DNA of 64,000 nt from Betaproteobacteria bacterium (GTDB lineage: Bacteria > Pseudomonadota > Gammaproteobacteria > Burkholderiales > Casimicrobiaceae). Within the stretch, counting starts at the first letter, position 1; every line of letters starts with the position of its first letter. The position numbers and the translations under genes were made by a program. Positions 31,666 through 41,900 of the stretch are shown here, one piece after another. The stretch covers positions 496,001 to 560,000 of the forward strand of contig JAAFJO010000002.1 of assembly GCA_013298145.1 (NCBI GenBank), in the 5' to 3' direction. The notes under the pieces are model-generated. The model was not told where the DNA came from, ran no database searches, and saw only the letters and a list, made by a program, of their open reading frames with translations.

Positions 31666-32550
31666 ATGAATGCATCGGATTCAGAACTGCGCGACGTACT
31701 GACGCGAATTGCGGCCGCGCTTGAGCGTATGGCGCCCCCCGCTCGCGCCAAACCAGATTTCGCGTCGTGCGTCGCCGCTCGCTGGCGTAGCTCTAGCACT
31801 TCGTGTTACCTCGAAGCGGTGCAGCATGTGCATCGAATGGATGCTGATTGGTTGATAGGTGTTGAGCAACAACACCAAATGATTGATCGCAATACGAAGC
31901 AGTTCGTCGACGGGAAGCCGGCGAATAACGTGCTCTTAACGGGCTCCCGCGGCACTGGTAAAAGCTCGCTCGTAAAGGCCATGCTCACCCGCTATTCGGA
32001 GCGTGGTCTGCGCTTGATCGAAGTTGAAAAAGAGCATCTCAATGATCTGCCGGATATTGTCGATCAAATCGCGAACGAACCCTATCGTTTCCTGATTTTT
32101 TGCGACGACTTGTCTTTCGATGCGGGCGATGGCTCGTACAAAGCGCTGAAAGCCATTCTCGACGGATCCATCGCCGCATCAACACCCAACGTGATGCTCT
32201 ACGCAACATCAAATCGGCGACACCTTCTGCCAGAATATTTTCACGAGAACGAAGAGACGAAGTACGTTGGCGAGGAAGTGCACTTCGGCGAGAGCGTCGA
32301 GGAGAAGGTCTCGCTATCAGAACGCTTTGGCCTTTGGATTTCGTTCTACCCATTTTCGCAAGAAGAGTATCTGGCTGCAGTGCGCTCCTGGATCGTTCAG
32401 CTTGGCGGCGCGGTTTCGCTCGACGCAACCGCGCAAGCGGCGCTTGATCGAGATTCATTGCAGTGGGCGCTTCAACGGGGCTCGCGCTCCGGGCGTGTTG
32501 CTTACCAATACGCCAAGGATTTTGTAGGTCGAAATGAACGCGAGCTTTGA
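31666..32550 (+). CDS. DUF815 family AAA-type ATP-binding protein
   Basis: A 294-residue predicted cytoplasmic ATPase. Walker A GSRGTGKSSLVKAML lies near residue 93, a Walker B-like FLIFCDDLSFD near residue 145, and sensor-like MLYATSNRRHLLPEYFHEN near residue 185. This whole pattern is characteristic of DUF815, a conserved family of unknown specific role. It lies between argJ and the NUDIX gene, overlapping the latter by 17 bases, an order typical of betaproteobacteria. Confidence 0.9.
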   Translation: MNASDSELRDVLTRIAAALERMAPPARAKPDFASCVAARWRSSSTSCYLEAVQHVHRMDADWLIGVEQQHQMIDRNTKQFVDGKPANNVLLTGSRGTGKSSLVKAMLTRYSERGLRLIEVEKEHLNDLPDIVDQIANEPYRFLIFCDDLSFDAGDGSYKALKAILDGSIAASTPNVMLYATSNRRHLLPEYFHENEETKYVGEEVHFGESVEEKVSLSERFGLWISFYPFSQEEYLAAVRSWIVQLGGAVSLDATAQAALDRDSLQWALQRGSRSGRVAYQYAKDFVGRNEREL

Positions 32551-32989
32551 TCCCAGCGATTCGCGCGCGCTCACCCGCGTGGCGGTCGTGATCATTGAAC
32601 GTATCGTGAATGATCGCTACGAAGTGCTCTTCGCGCAGCGGCCCGCGGGGAAAGCTTACGCGGGGTACTGGGAATTTCCTGGTGGAAAAATTGAAGCGAA
32701 TGAATCCTTGCAAGACGCGTCAATACGTGAAATCGAAGAGGAGCTTGGTATTCAGATCGCAAGCGTTCACCCGCTCACTACGGAGCGTTTCAGCTACCCG
32801 CATGCGCACGTTGAGCTTTGTTTTGTGACCACGCGCGACTGGCAGGGCGAGCCACAAAGCCGCGAGGGTCAAGCGTTTTCTTGGCAGGACCCCACAGATA
32901 TTCAACTGCAGCCGCTGCTGCCCGCGCTACTTAACGAATCGAGCACCGTGCTTCGTGGCGTTAGAGCTAGAGCGCTGCAAGAAACCTAA
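32534..32989 (+). CDS. mutT: MutT-type NUDIX hydrolase (probable 8-oxo-dGTP diphosphatase)
   Basis: A 151-residue NUDIX enzyme. The NUDIX box G-x5-E-x7-R-E-x2-E-E-x-G is complete (GGKIEANESLQDASIREIEE, then ELGI), starting near residue 46. The MutT-like context FAQRPAGKAYAGYWEFPGGK supports a sanitising role, hydrolysing 8-oxo-dGTP. Location downstream of argJ and DUF815 agrees. It overlaps the upstream gene by 17 bases, suggesting translational coupling. Substrate is inferred from similarity. Confidence 0.9.
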   Translation: MNASFDPSDSRALTRVAVVIIERIVNDRYEVLFAQRPAGKAYAGYWEFPGGKIEANESLQDASIREIEEELGIQIASVHPLTTERFSYPHAHVELCFVTTRDWQGEPQSREGQAFSWQDPTDIQLQPLLPALLNESSTVLRGVRARALQET

Positions 32990-33214
32990 ACCGAGCGTAG
33001 CCTTAGGCAGTACCAGTGTATACAAACCTCGAGCAACTCGGCGTCTGAAGTGTGCGGACGCGACGCGGCGATCTCGAGTGTCAGAGGGAGCACACTGCGT
33101 TTCAAAATTTATGCGGATAGGCCCGGGATAGAAGGGCTAGCGAAGTAAAAAGTGACTTATCGCTTCGAATTATTTCTTGTAGGACGTCCTGTTGAAGAAA
33201 AGCCGAAGCGAAAG

Positions 33215-34216
33215 TTACTGTGCATAGAACACAGCAAATTTATTTTGCTCATCAACCCAACTTCGTGTTTGCGCGAAACCCGCTGAACGCAATAGCTCTT
33301 CGAATTCCGGCAGCGAATACTTGTACGAGTTCTCGGTGTGGATGCGTTCGCCCGCGCGGAATTTTCGTTCCTCACCGCGCAGGTTCACTGTGGTGTCTTG
33401 GCGTGCTTCGAGGTGCATCTCGATGCGTCCGAACGCCGCGTCGTAGCACGCATAGTGACGCCAGTCATCAAGACTGAAATTGCTGCCGAGCAAACGATTG
33501 ACGTGCATCAGCACGTTTCGATTGAACGACGCGGTAACGCCTAGGGCATCGTCATACGCCGCTTCGAGGTTCGCCTCATCTTTTTTCAAATCAATGCCGA
33601 TGAGCAAACCGCATTGGTTCGTTCGGCGATGTGCCGCAACTTGCTTCAAGAACCAACTCGCCTCATCAGGCATGAAATTGCCAATGGAGGAGCCTGGGTA
33701 GAAGAAAAGCGTTGCACCGTCGTCCATGACTGCTTGCACGTCGAGCACGCGAGAAAAATCAGTAATGAGGCCCGCAAGCTCCGGCGCATGTGGGTTGCCA
33801 GCTAGTCGCGAAAGTGCATCAATCACTGCGCTCTCTGAGATATCCACTGCAACATATCGCGAAGGCTTGAGAGCCTCAAACCACTTCTCTGCCTTCACTG
33901 AGTCGCCGCTTCCCAAGTCGACAAATTGCTTTCCGACACCGATGGCTGCGGCAATTTCGCTTCGGTAGCGTTGGTGAATGGCCGCCTCAGTTCGCGTTGG
34001 GTAATACTCCTCTGTCAGCACGATTGCGTTGTACAGCGTAGAGCCGAGCGCATCATAGAAATACTTCGGGGGGATGGACGCAGCGGGCGCGAGCAATCGC
34101 TGCACGAGCAAATCGAGTTCTGCTTTGGAATCGAGCTTGAGCGCGTTGGTGATCGTCGGACGCGCGCCGCTGGGTGCCGATGGACGATTTAGAGCGGTAA
34201 TGGTGCGTAGCGGCAT
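33215..34216 (-). CDS. egtD: L-histidine N-alpha-methyltransferase (ergothioneine synthesis)
   Basis: A 333-residue AdoMet-dependent enzyme that trimethylates histidine to hercynine. Family signatures: YFYDALGSTLYNAIVLTEEYYPTRTE near residue 45, the AdoMet loop FVDLGSGDSVKAEKW near residue 95, FFYPGSSIGNF about residue 165, and the C-terminal RIHTENSYKYS (substrate-binding Glu/Ser region). ATG 34216 has GAGGAAG seven bases upstream; an open frame extends 16 codons further but with no support. It lies 83 bp downstream of egtB on the same strand, likely one operon. Confidence 0.93.
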   Translation of the reverse strand: MPLRTITALNRPSAPSGARPTITNALKLDSKAELDLLVQRLLAPAASIPPKYFYDALGSTLYNAIVLTEEYYPTRTEAAIHQRYRSEIAAAIGVGKQFVDLGSGDSVKAEKWFEALKPSRYVAVDISESAVIDALSRLAGNPHAPELAGLITDFSRVLDVQAVMDDGATLFFYPGSSIGNFMPDEASWFLKQVAAHRRTNQCGLLIGIDLKKDEANLEAAYDDALGVTASFNRNVLMHVNRLLGSNFSLDDWRHYACYDAAFGRIEMHLEARQDTTVNLRGEERKFRAGERIHTENSYKYSLPEFEELLRSAGFAQTRSWVDEQNKFAVFYAQ

Positions 34217-34299
34217 GAAACTTCCTCGGACGAATTGGACGGCGCGCAAGGCGGTGGCGCGCATTGGGTGAACGATTAACGGTGGTGTTCAAGTAGGCG

Positions 34300-35484
34300 T
34301 TATTTCGCGAGCCTAATTCCAGTGAATTGCCAGCGTTTGTCGGGCTGGAAGAAATTGCGGTAGCTCGCACGCGAATGTCCGCGTGGCGTTGCGCACGAGC
34401 CTCCGCGAAGCACATACTGCTGGTTCATGAATTTCCCGTTGTATTCTCCCACCGCCCCCGCTGCAGGTGCGAAGCCAGGATAGGGCAGATACGCAGACGA
34501 CGTCCACTGCCAAACGCTATCTTGCACTTGATCTAGCTGCCCACCTGAACGAATCGCGTGCTCCCACTCGAACTCGGTAGGCAAGCGTGCGCCACACCAG
34601 CGCGCGAACGCGTCCGCTTCGTAGAGGCTGACATGACATACGGGACTACTAAGCGAGAGCGGGCGCATGCCTTCGAGCGTGAACGAATGGCAACCTGTGT
34701 CGAGCGAGCGCCAATAAAGGGGTGCCGAAACACTGTTTTGGCAAACCCAATCCCAGCCGTCGGAAAGCCAAAGCGCGTGGTTGCCGTAACCGCCGTCATT
34801 GATGAAGGCGAGGTATTCGCCGTTGGTCACCAAACGGTCCGCGAGTCGATACGGATGCACCAGCGCCTGATGGCGTGGTAATTCGTTGTCAAACGCGAAG
34901 TCGCCGCGACCGTCGTAGCCAATGTCTGTGAGGCCGCCATCGAAACTCAGCCAGCGTGTCTCAGCAAGCGCCGCGTCGGCGGGATGCGGCCCATCCGCTC
35001 GGTAGATCGGGTCAAGCGGATTCATCGAGAGCATGTGCTTCAAATCGGTGAGCATGAGCTCTTGGTGCTGCTCTTCGTGATTGAAACCCAATAAGAGTAG
35101 CGCTGTGATGCTGCTATCCGGTTGATGAGCCTCAAGCCAGCCGAGGAGCGCTTGGTCAACATGGGCTCGATAACGATAGATTTCCTCTAGCGACGGCCGC
35201 GACAGCATTCCGCGTTGTGCGCGCGGATGCTTTTCTCCAATCCCGTTGTAGTAGCTATTGAAAAGAATCTTGAAGGTATCGTTGAGGCTGCGATAACTCG
35301 CTAAATGGGGTGAGATTACAAAGGTCTCAAAAAACCATGTGGTGTGCGCTAGATGCCATTTGATGGGGCTAGCGTCGGGCATGGATTGCACTTGGCAATC
35401 CTCAGCGGACAACGGCGCTGCGATGGCTTCCGTCGCTTGGCGCGTGCGGCGATAGCGCGCAATAAGGTCTTCGGGTTTCATCAT
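34300..35484 (-). CDS. egtB: Ergothioneine biosynthesis sulfoxide synthase EgtB
   Basis: A 394-residue non-haem iron enzyme that couples a thiol donor to hercynine using oxygen. The N-terminal DinB-like domain carries the iron motif in HLAHTTWFFETF (with His-x3-His further on at GFNHEEQHQELML). The C-terminal FGE-sulfatase domain includes LPTEFEWEHAIRSG, the WQWTSSAYLPYPGF segment, and QYVLRGGSCATPRGH. It is paired with egtD. No egtA or egtC is in the window, so the organism may use cysteine directly or have those genes elsewhere. The start is Met-Met at 35484. Confidence 0.92.
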   Translation of the reverse strand: MMKPEDLIARYRRTRQATEAIAAPLSAEDCQVQSMPDASPIKWHLAHTTWFFETFVISPHLASYRSLNDTFKILFNSYYNGIGEKHPRAQRGMLSRPSLEEIYRYRAHVDQALLGWLEAHQPDSSITALLLLGFNHEEQHQELMLTDLKHMLSMNPLDPIYRADGPHPADAALAETRWLSFDGGLTDIGYDGRGDFAFDNELPRHQALVHPYRLADRLVTNGEYLAFINDGGYGNHALWLSDGWDWVCQNSVSAPLYWRSLDTGCHSFTLEGMRPLSLSSPVCHVSLYEADAFARWCGARLPTEFEWEHAIRSGGQLDQVQDSVWQWTSSAYLPYPGFAPAAGAVGEYNGKFMNQQYVLRGGSCATPRGHSRASYRNFFQPDKRWQFTGIRLAK

Positions 35485-35735
35485 TGGTTTTGCGAAAGAA
35501 AATCTATCAGCGTTGGCCTAGATCAAAGAGCTGATCGCTAGACCTTCGCTTGGTCTGTTCGCGAATTCGAGCTGGACTGCGGGCGAAGGGTGTTTCCCGG
35601 CGAACCATGCAGAGTCATTGGTGCGCGGCAGAGCCGAAGTGCTACACGAGCGCATCGTTGGGTTCAGCATCGACTGATCGATGAAGTTCAAAGCCAACAT
35701 TCCCAAAGCCAACATCCGAGCTTTTCCTTCATTGA

Positions 35736-36467
35736 TTATTTTGCGCGTACAGCATGTGCGATATACGCGATACCCATGTATCTTGGATGCACGCAGGTTG
35801 CGCTTAATGCTTGCGTGTCGAAGAGTTTGCGCCATGGCGCATCGTAGTTCTCGAATGTAGTGCAGTACGGCTTTTGCCGCCACTCCACCCAAGGATTGAG
35901 CAGTGAAAGGGCGCCGCTAAAAAGCTTCCCGCCCGCGAGGACAAAGCGTGCACCGTTTTTCGCGACGGCAAGTAAGTGATCGAGCGCAGCGCTTGACTGA
36001 AGCACATCATGCGTAAACATCATCAGCACCGCATCGATCGAATCGGTTTCAATCGCTTCGCAGAGCGCAGCAGCCGGCGCTTCGATCAGATCGACATTTG
36101 AAAGGCTCAGTTCGCGAACGCGTGCACGTGCAAAGCGCATCATTTCCGCACACGGCTCAATTGCGATGACACGACCCGTGGGACCGACCGCGCGCGACAG
36201 CGCCGGCAGCGATTTCCCGGTGCCGCAACCGACATCGAGCACCGTGTCTCCAGGCCTGAGCGAAAGGAGTTGGTGAGCCTGCGTTCTGAGAAACTCGATA
36301 CGCGGAGTGGTTGCGTCGTAATTTGTTGCGAGTGTGCGGTATTGGGCGGTAGATCGGGTGATTGAGGCGCTTCTTGGACGACGCGTCGATGGAGCAAATC
36401 GCGCGTTCTGCTGAGCCATATTTGCCAACGTGGCGGACGAGGTGTGAAGAGTGGGTTCAGAGTCCAT
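35736..36467 (-). CDS. Class I SAM-dependent methyltransferase
   Basis: A 243-residue methyltransferase with motif I DTVLDVGCGTGKSLPALS near residue 75, an acidic ribose-binding residue in VIAIEPCAEMM, and motif II-like IDAVLMMFTHDVLQ. The C-terminal half (GGKLFSGALSLLNPWVEWR) is less common and may bind substrate. The N-terminal 25 residues are Ser/Thr-rich and unstructured; ATG 36419 (MAQQNARF) is an alternative start. It lies upstream of egtB on the same strand with a 251-bp gap, so a link to ergothioneine is unproven. Substrate is unknown. Confidence 0.8.
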   Translation of the reverse strand: MDSEPTLHTSSATLANMAQQNARFAPSTRRPRSASITRSTAQYRTLATNYDATTPRIEFLRTQAHQLLSLRPGDTVLDVGCGTGKSLPALSRAVGPTGRVIAIEPCAEMMRFARARVRELSLSNVDLIEAPAAALCEAIETDSIDAVLMMFTHDVLQSSAALDHLLAVAKNGARFVLAGGKLFSGALSLLNPWVEWRQKPYCTTFENYDAPWRKLFDTQALSATCVHPRYMGIAYIAHAVRAK

Positions 36468-36787
36468 GGGTCAACTTCGAGGATGTCCAGAGAGTTCGCG
36501 GCGTCAGTCGGCGCGGTTACACAAACAGCTATCCAATTTAAATAATTACGGGACCTCCAATACGAAGAAGGGCGAAAGGACGTTCAGGTGTTTAGTCGTT
36601 CTACGAGAATTTGACCTCTATCCCCAATTAGAAAAAGGAGTAACAAATTAAAGCTGGTAAATCAACAAAGCGTTTGACTAATGACCGTGGGTCAGTTAAA
36701 AATCAAACGAAATGACCAAAGGTCAGTTAGTGTCATCTCCCTCAGATTTACATCGCACCCGCACCGCAGAAGATCGCCGTTCCATCC
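36468..36787. other. Intergenic regulatory region upstream of the TetR-RND operon
   Basis: The 320-bp gap separates the divergent methyltransferase and TetR genes. The central part is AT-rich, and it carries two perfect operator palindromes at 36682-36694 and 36713-36725. No gene was seen in it. Promoters for both directions probably lie here. Confidence 0.6.
36682..36725. promoter_or_regulatory. Tandem TetR-type operators
   Basis: TGACC-GTG-GGTCA (36682-36694) and TGACC-AAA-GGTCA (36713-36725) are two perfect 5-3-5 palindromes. Both sit in the longer context AATGACC...GGTCAGTTA. Their centres are 31 bp apart, about three helical turns, so two repressor dimers could bind one DNA face. They lie 62-106 bases before the TetR start, as expected for autoregulation and control of the efflux operon. 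Confidence 0.8.
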
Positions 36788-37654
36788 ATGCCGCCGCTCA
36801 AAAAGATAATAAAAGACGCTTTTTCGCTGCACGATGACCCTCATCGTTCAGGCGAGGACGGCGCAGGCATGGACGCTAGCAAGGAGCAATTTAAAGCCTT
36901 GCTCAGATGCCCGAAGCGATCACGCGCCACCGACGCTGCAGATAAAGAGGCGCGCCGGGCGAGCATCCTGCATGCCGCCGAATCGCTCTTTCGGCAAACG
37001 CATGAATATGCCAACGTGGCCGAGGTCGCGCGAGCCGCGGGGCTCGCTAAAGGCACGGTCTATCTCTACTTTCAAACCAAGGAAGAGATTTATCTCGCGC
37101 TGCATATGCGAAATGCAGAGGCGTTTTTCACTGAGCTGATCGCCGATTTGGAGTGTGGCTTCCCACATGGCGAAAAGAAAAACGTCGATTTCGACTACAT
37201 GCGCGGCATGGTGGCGAAGCACATGTTCGATAACGAGCTCTATTTTCCGCTGGTTGCCGTCTGCGTCGGGCTTCCGGACGGAAGTGTGCCGATGCAATCC
37301 GCGCTCACCTTTAAGCAACTTCTCACCAGCTGGCTTCTGCGCGCCGGTGCTGGGCTTGAGCGGCATTACCCCCAGCTCGGCGCCGGAGAAGGGCTACGAC
37401 TGCTCAACCACAGCTACGCAATGATGATTGGCCTCTACCACCTGCTGGGTGATGTCGGCCATGCGCCGCAGCGCCCCACCGACATTGGGCTCAATAGTTT
37501 TCGCGATGAGTCGATGCTCGCACTCAGTCGCTACTGGTACGCCACGATCGGTAATCCTCACCGAAAAGACACTGAACAAGAAGATAGCGAAAAAGAAGCC
37601 CAAGGCTCAACGAACCTCCTCAAGCGAAATCAACAAAACGTAACGCCCCAATAA
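36788..37654 (+). CDS. TetR family repressor of the RND efflux operon
   Basis: A 288-residue regulator, longer than the usual 190-220 because of a basic N-terminal extension (about 55 residues) and a charged C-terminal tail. The TetR helix-turn-helix is clear: RRASILHAAESLFRQ, then YANVAEVARAAGLAKGTVYLYFQTKEEIYLAL (about residues 57-105). The remainder is the helical ligand-binding domain. ATG 36869 is an alternative start that would remove 27 residues. It heads the operon with the adaptor and RND pump genes, so it very likely represses them in the absence of a toxic ligand. Confidence 0.9.
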   Translation: MPPLKKIIKDAFSLHDDPHRSGEDGAGMDASKEQFKALLRCPKRSRATDAADKEARRASILHAAESLFRQTHEYANVAEVARAAGLAKGTVYLYFQTKEEIYLALHMRNAEAFFTELIADLECGFPHGEKKNVDFDYMRGMVAKHMFDNELYFPLVAVCVGLPDGSVPMQSALTFKQLLTSWLLRAGAGLERHYPQLGAGEGLRLLNHSYAMMIGLYHLLGDVGHAPQRPTDIGLNSFRDESMLALSRYWYATIGNPHRKDTEQEDSEKEAQGSTNLLKRNQQNVTPQ

Positions 37655-37670
37655 AACACGAAGGCGAATC

Positions 37671-38972
37671 ATGAGACGAATAAAGACTCCCTCCTCCTCA
37701 CTTTCTTTTGTCCGTCAGCGAAGTTTGCTTTCGCTGGCCTTGATCGCGTCTGCCGCACTCGCGCTAAGCGGCTGTGGCAAGAGCGATCCAGCCAATGCAA
37801 AAGCTGCGGCCTCGAGCGGCGCCGCACAAACGCCCGCCAAAGCGGAGCTACCCCGGCCCGTGCGCACGCTGGTGGTCGGCTCAAGCGAACACTCTGACGC
37901 GATGTATCTACCCGGCGAGGTGCGCGCGCGCTTTGAGCAGCGCTATGGATTCCGTGTGCCCGGAAAGATCGCGAAGCGGATGGTCGATGTTGGCCAAGAA
38001 GTGAAAGCGGGCCAGGTTTTGGCTGTGCTCGATTCGCAAGATGTACTGCCGAATATCAACGCGCAAGCCGCGCAAGTTGAAGTGGCGAGAACCGATCTTC
38101 AGTTTCAGCAAAGTGAGCTGAAGCGACAAACCGAGCTCCGCGAAAAAGGGTTTGTGAGCGGTGCGTCGCTTGAACGCCAAAAGGCTGCCACCGATGCCGC
38201 TGCCGCGCGATTTAATGCGGCGCGCTCGCAGCTCGCAAGCGTGCAAAACGGACTCAACTTCCAAACGCTCACGGCGGATCGCGCGGGCGTCGTGGTTGGC
38301 GTTGATGCGGAAGCGGGCAGCGTTGTCTCTGCGGGACAGTCGGTTATCCGTGTTGCGCAATTGGGCGAACGGGAAGTGCTGATCAACGCGCCCGAACGAG
38401 CGCTCACGCAACTTAAATCGGCGGCCGGGTTTCTGGTCGCATTCGATGCCGTGCCCGGAAAATTCGCTCGCGCCAAGTTGCGCGAACTCTCCCCCGCCGC
38501 TGATCCGCAAAGCCGCACCTACGCCGCACGCTTGAGCCTGATCGATGCGGGCGATGAGGTGAAGCTCGGCATGAGTGCAACAGTGCGCACTGAAACCGCG
38601 GCAGGCCAAAAAATCGTCATCCCGAACACTGCGCTTTATACACGCGATAACGCAACCCGTGTGTGGCTCGTTGATCGCGCGACGGAGACCGTGAAGCCCG
38701 TAGAAGTGACGCTCGGTGAGAGTACGAACGACGGCGTAATCATTGCAAACGGCCTAAAGGCGGGCGACCTGCTGGTCACCGCAGGCGCGAATTTGCTGCA
38801 GCCAGGCCAACGAATCCGTCTCGTGGAGACCGCTGCAACCAGTCAACCTATTCCGCCAAAACAAGAGAGTAGTGGGGCGAGCGCTACGAAATCGGATGCA
38901 ACGAAAACAGATCAAAAATCTGCGCCGACCCAATCGAACAAAGCCCCAGCTACTGAGGCTAAAAAGCCATGA
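37671..38972 (+). CDS. RND efflux periplasmic adaptor subunit (lipoprotein)
   Basis: A 433-residue membrane fusion protein of the AcrA/MexA type. The lipoprotein signal ends LALSGCG (lipidated Cys near residue 36). The biotinyl-lipoyl-like half motif GFRVPGKIAKRMVDVGQEVKAGQVLAVLDSQD lies around residues 90-125, followed by an alpha-hairpin (about 130-200) and beta-barrel (LGMSATVRTE). The C terminus is a long Ser/Thr/Lys-rich tail. It links the inner-membrane pump to an outer-membrane channel, which is not encoded here. The stop overlaps the pump ATG (ATGA). Confidence 0.93.
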   Translation: MRRIKTPSSSLSFVRQRSLLSLALIASAALALSGCGKSDPANAKAAASSGAAQTPAKAELPRPVRTLVVGSSEHSDAMYLPGEVRARFEQRYGFRVPGKIAKRMVDVGQEVKAGQVLAVLDSQDVLPNINAQAAQVEVARTDLQFQQSELKRQTELREKGFVSGASLERQKAATDAAAARFNAARSQLASVQNGLNFQTLTADRAGVVVGVDAEAGSVVSAGQSVIRVAQLGEREVLINAPERALTQLKSAAGFLVAFDAVPGKFARAKLRELSPAADPQSRTYAARLSLIDAGDEVKLGMSATVRTETAAGQKIVIPNTALYTRDNATRVWLVDRATETVKPVEVTLGESTNDGVIIANGLKAGDLLVTAGANLLQPGQRIRLVETAATSQPIPPKQESSGASATKSDATKTDQKSAPTQSNKAPATEAKKP

Positions 38973-41900
38973 GCGAGGCATCCGCAAAACTGCGCGGAAA
39001 CGTCTCCGCCGCAGCACTCCGCCACCAACAGCTCACGCTCTTTTTTATCCTCGCCATTGCGATTGCAGGGCTTGCAGCGTATTTCGCACTGGGGCAGCGT
39101 GAAGACCCAAACTTTACGTTCCGCGCCGTAACGGTACGGATGTTGTGGCCTGGCGCGACCACATCACAGGTGGATCAGCAAGTCACTGATCGCCTTGAGA
39201 AGAAGCTTCAGGAGATGCCGTATTTCAAGCGCACCCAAAGCTATTCCAAGCCGGGCGAATCGCTCATCATTCTTGAACTCGAAGACACTGCGCCGCGCAA
39301 AGACATACAGGCGCTCTGGTATCAAGTGCGAAAAAAAGTTCAGGACATTCGGCACACGCTGCCTCCAGAAGCCATCGGGCCATTTTTCAATGACGAATTT
39401 GGCGATGTCTTCGGTTCAATCTATGCCTTCACCGGTGATGGATTTACGATGTCGGAGCTGCGCGATCAAGTCGAGGCAGTGCGCCAAGAATTGCTCAGGA
39501 TTCCCGATGTTTCGAAGATTGAGCTCATTGGTGTTGTTGACGACAAAATCTACGTTGAGCTTGCCAACGCGAAGATTGCGTCGCTTGGCATCGATGCAGT
39601 ATCAATCGCCAATCAGTTGCAAGCGCAGAACGCGATTGTTCCGGCGGGCGTGATCCAAACGAAAGACAACGCGATTGCACTGCGTGTGAGCGGCGTGCTC
39701 GATTCGGTAAAAGCCGTGCGGGATCTTGAGCTCACGGTTGCAGGCAAAACGGTTCGCTTGGGCGATATCGCTTCGGTGACGCGCGGCTATGCCGATCCAC
39801 CGTTCCAAACCATGCGTTTTGGTGGCAAACCCTCGATTGCGCTCGCGGTGTCGATGAAGTCAGACGGCGATGTACTGCGTCTCGGTGACAATCTGACGCG
39901 TGAGATGGCGCGCATTAAAGGCGATCTGCCCGTTGGCGTTGAGTTCTCGCAAGTCTCCGATCAGCCGCGTGTGGTGAAACAAGCGGTGGGCACTTTCATG
40001 CGTGCGTTGATCGAAGCCATTGCGATCGTACTTGCAGTGAGCTTCATCGCGCTCGGGTGGCGAGCGGGGGCAGTCGTTGCACTCACCATTCCGCTCGTGC
40101 TGTTGGCCACATTCCTTGCCATGCGGATGTTTAATATCGACCTGCATCGAATCTCCACAGGCGCGCTCATCATTGCGCTTGGCCTACTCGTGGACGATGC
40201 CATGATCGTGGTTGAGATGATGGTGCGAAAGCTCGAAGAGGGGCTTGATAAGTTCGCTGCTGCAACGTTCGCCTACACGAGTACTGCGTGGCCGATGTTG
40301 TCTGGCACCCTGGTCACCGCTGCGGGTTTTCTGCCTATCGCTTTGGCCCGCTCTTCCACTGGCGAATACACGTTTGACATGTTCAGCGTGACAACAATCG
40401 CGTTGGTGATCTCCTGGTTCGCCGCGATCATTGCTACCCCGTTGTTTGGATACTGGATCCTGCGCCGCCCCAAGGGCGCTGCAGGTGCGAGCGCTGGGCA
40501 CGGCCACGAACACTTCGACACGCCGTTTTATGAGCGCTTACGTCGCATCATCGATTGGTGTATCGAGCATCGCTGGAAAACAATCGTCTTCACCGTCGTC
40601 GGCTTTGCGGTCGGCGTGGTCGGCATGGGGCTCACGCAGAAGCAATTCTTCCCTACAAGTGATCGCACTGAGGTGATGGTTGAGATGTGGCTTCCTGAGG
40701 GCTCAAGTTTTCAAGCGACAGAAATACAGGTTGAAAAGCTCGAAGCAATTCTTCGCGCTGACAACGACGTGAAGACATTTGTCACAAGCGTTGGCAATTC
40801 GCTGCCGCGCTACTTCCTGTCGCTAAATCAAGAGCTGTTCCGGCCAAATTTCTCTCATACCTTGATCTTGACCGATAGCGTGGAGGCGCGCGATCGCCTT
40901 ACGGCGAAACTGCGCACCGAACTCGAAACTAACTTCCCCGGGGTGCGCGGACGAGCCTTGCGCACCCCGCTTGGCCCGCCCGTTGCGTATCCGGTGATTT
41001 TCCGGGTGAGTGGTCCGGATGTGGCTGAGCTTAAGAGAATCGGCGATGAAGTTGCAACCGTGTTGCGCGCGAATCCGCACACGGTGGAAGTGAACACCGA
41101 TTGGGGGGATCGAACCCCTGCGATTCAGATTGAGGTGGATCAAGACCGCGCCCGCGCGGTTGGGGTGACCTCGCTTGCCATCGCGCGATCTCTCGGCGGT
41201 GCGGTTTCGGGCGCAACGATTGGGCAATTCCGCGAGCGCGATCGCCTGATCGATGTCGTCATTCGCGGCCCCGCTGCAGAGCGGCTTGCCATCGCAAACA
41301 TTACCGATTTACAAATCCCAACTGCGAGCGGCCGTTACGTGCCACTCGCGCAGGTGGCGACTGTGAAACAGGTAATGGAGGAACCGATCATTCGTCGCTA
41401 CTCACGGGTGCCAACGCTGTCAGTACGTTCAGACATCGTTGAAGGCGTGCAGGCGCCCGATGTCTCGGGCAAGATCAATCCATTACTTGATCCGATTCGC
41501 GCAAAGCTACCGCCGGGTTACCGTATCGATGCGGGCGGGGCGTTCGAAGAGAACGCGAAAGCGCAGGCCTCAATCAACGCGGGCGCACCGCTCATGCTCT
41601 TCGTATGGCTCGCGCTCTTGATGTTGCAGCTGCAAAGCTTCTCGTTGTCAGCGATGGTGCTGATTACGGCTCCGTTTGGGATCGTTGGCGTAGCCATTGG
41701 ACTGCTTCTCTTCCGGATGCCGTTCGGATTCGTTGCACTGCTCGGCGTCATTGCATTGATGGGCATCATCATGCGAAACACGATCATCTTGATTGATCAA
41801 ATCAAGCAGCATATGGCGGCGGGTGAACATCCGTGGGTTGCTGCGCGTGAAAGCGCCGTGCAGCGCTTCCGGCCCATCGTGCTTACCGCTGCTGCGGCAA

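Noticed and set aside
33000..33214. Possible RNA gene between mutT and egtD
   Set aside because: No cloverleaf, strong hairpin or terminator was seen; it appears to be an ordinary spacer between convergent genes.
35518..35892. 124-residue minus-strand frame after the methyltransferase gene
   Set aside because: Its first part overlaps the methyltransferase in another frame and the rest has no recognisable domain or ribosome binding site.
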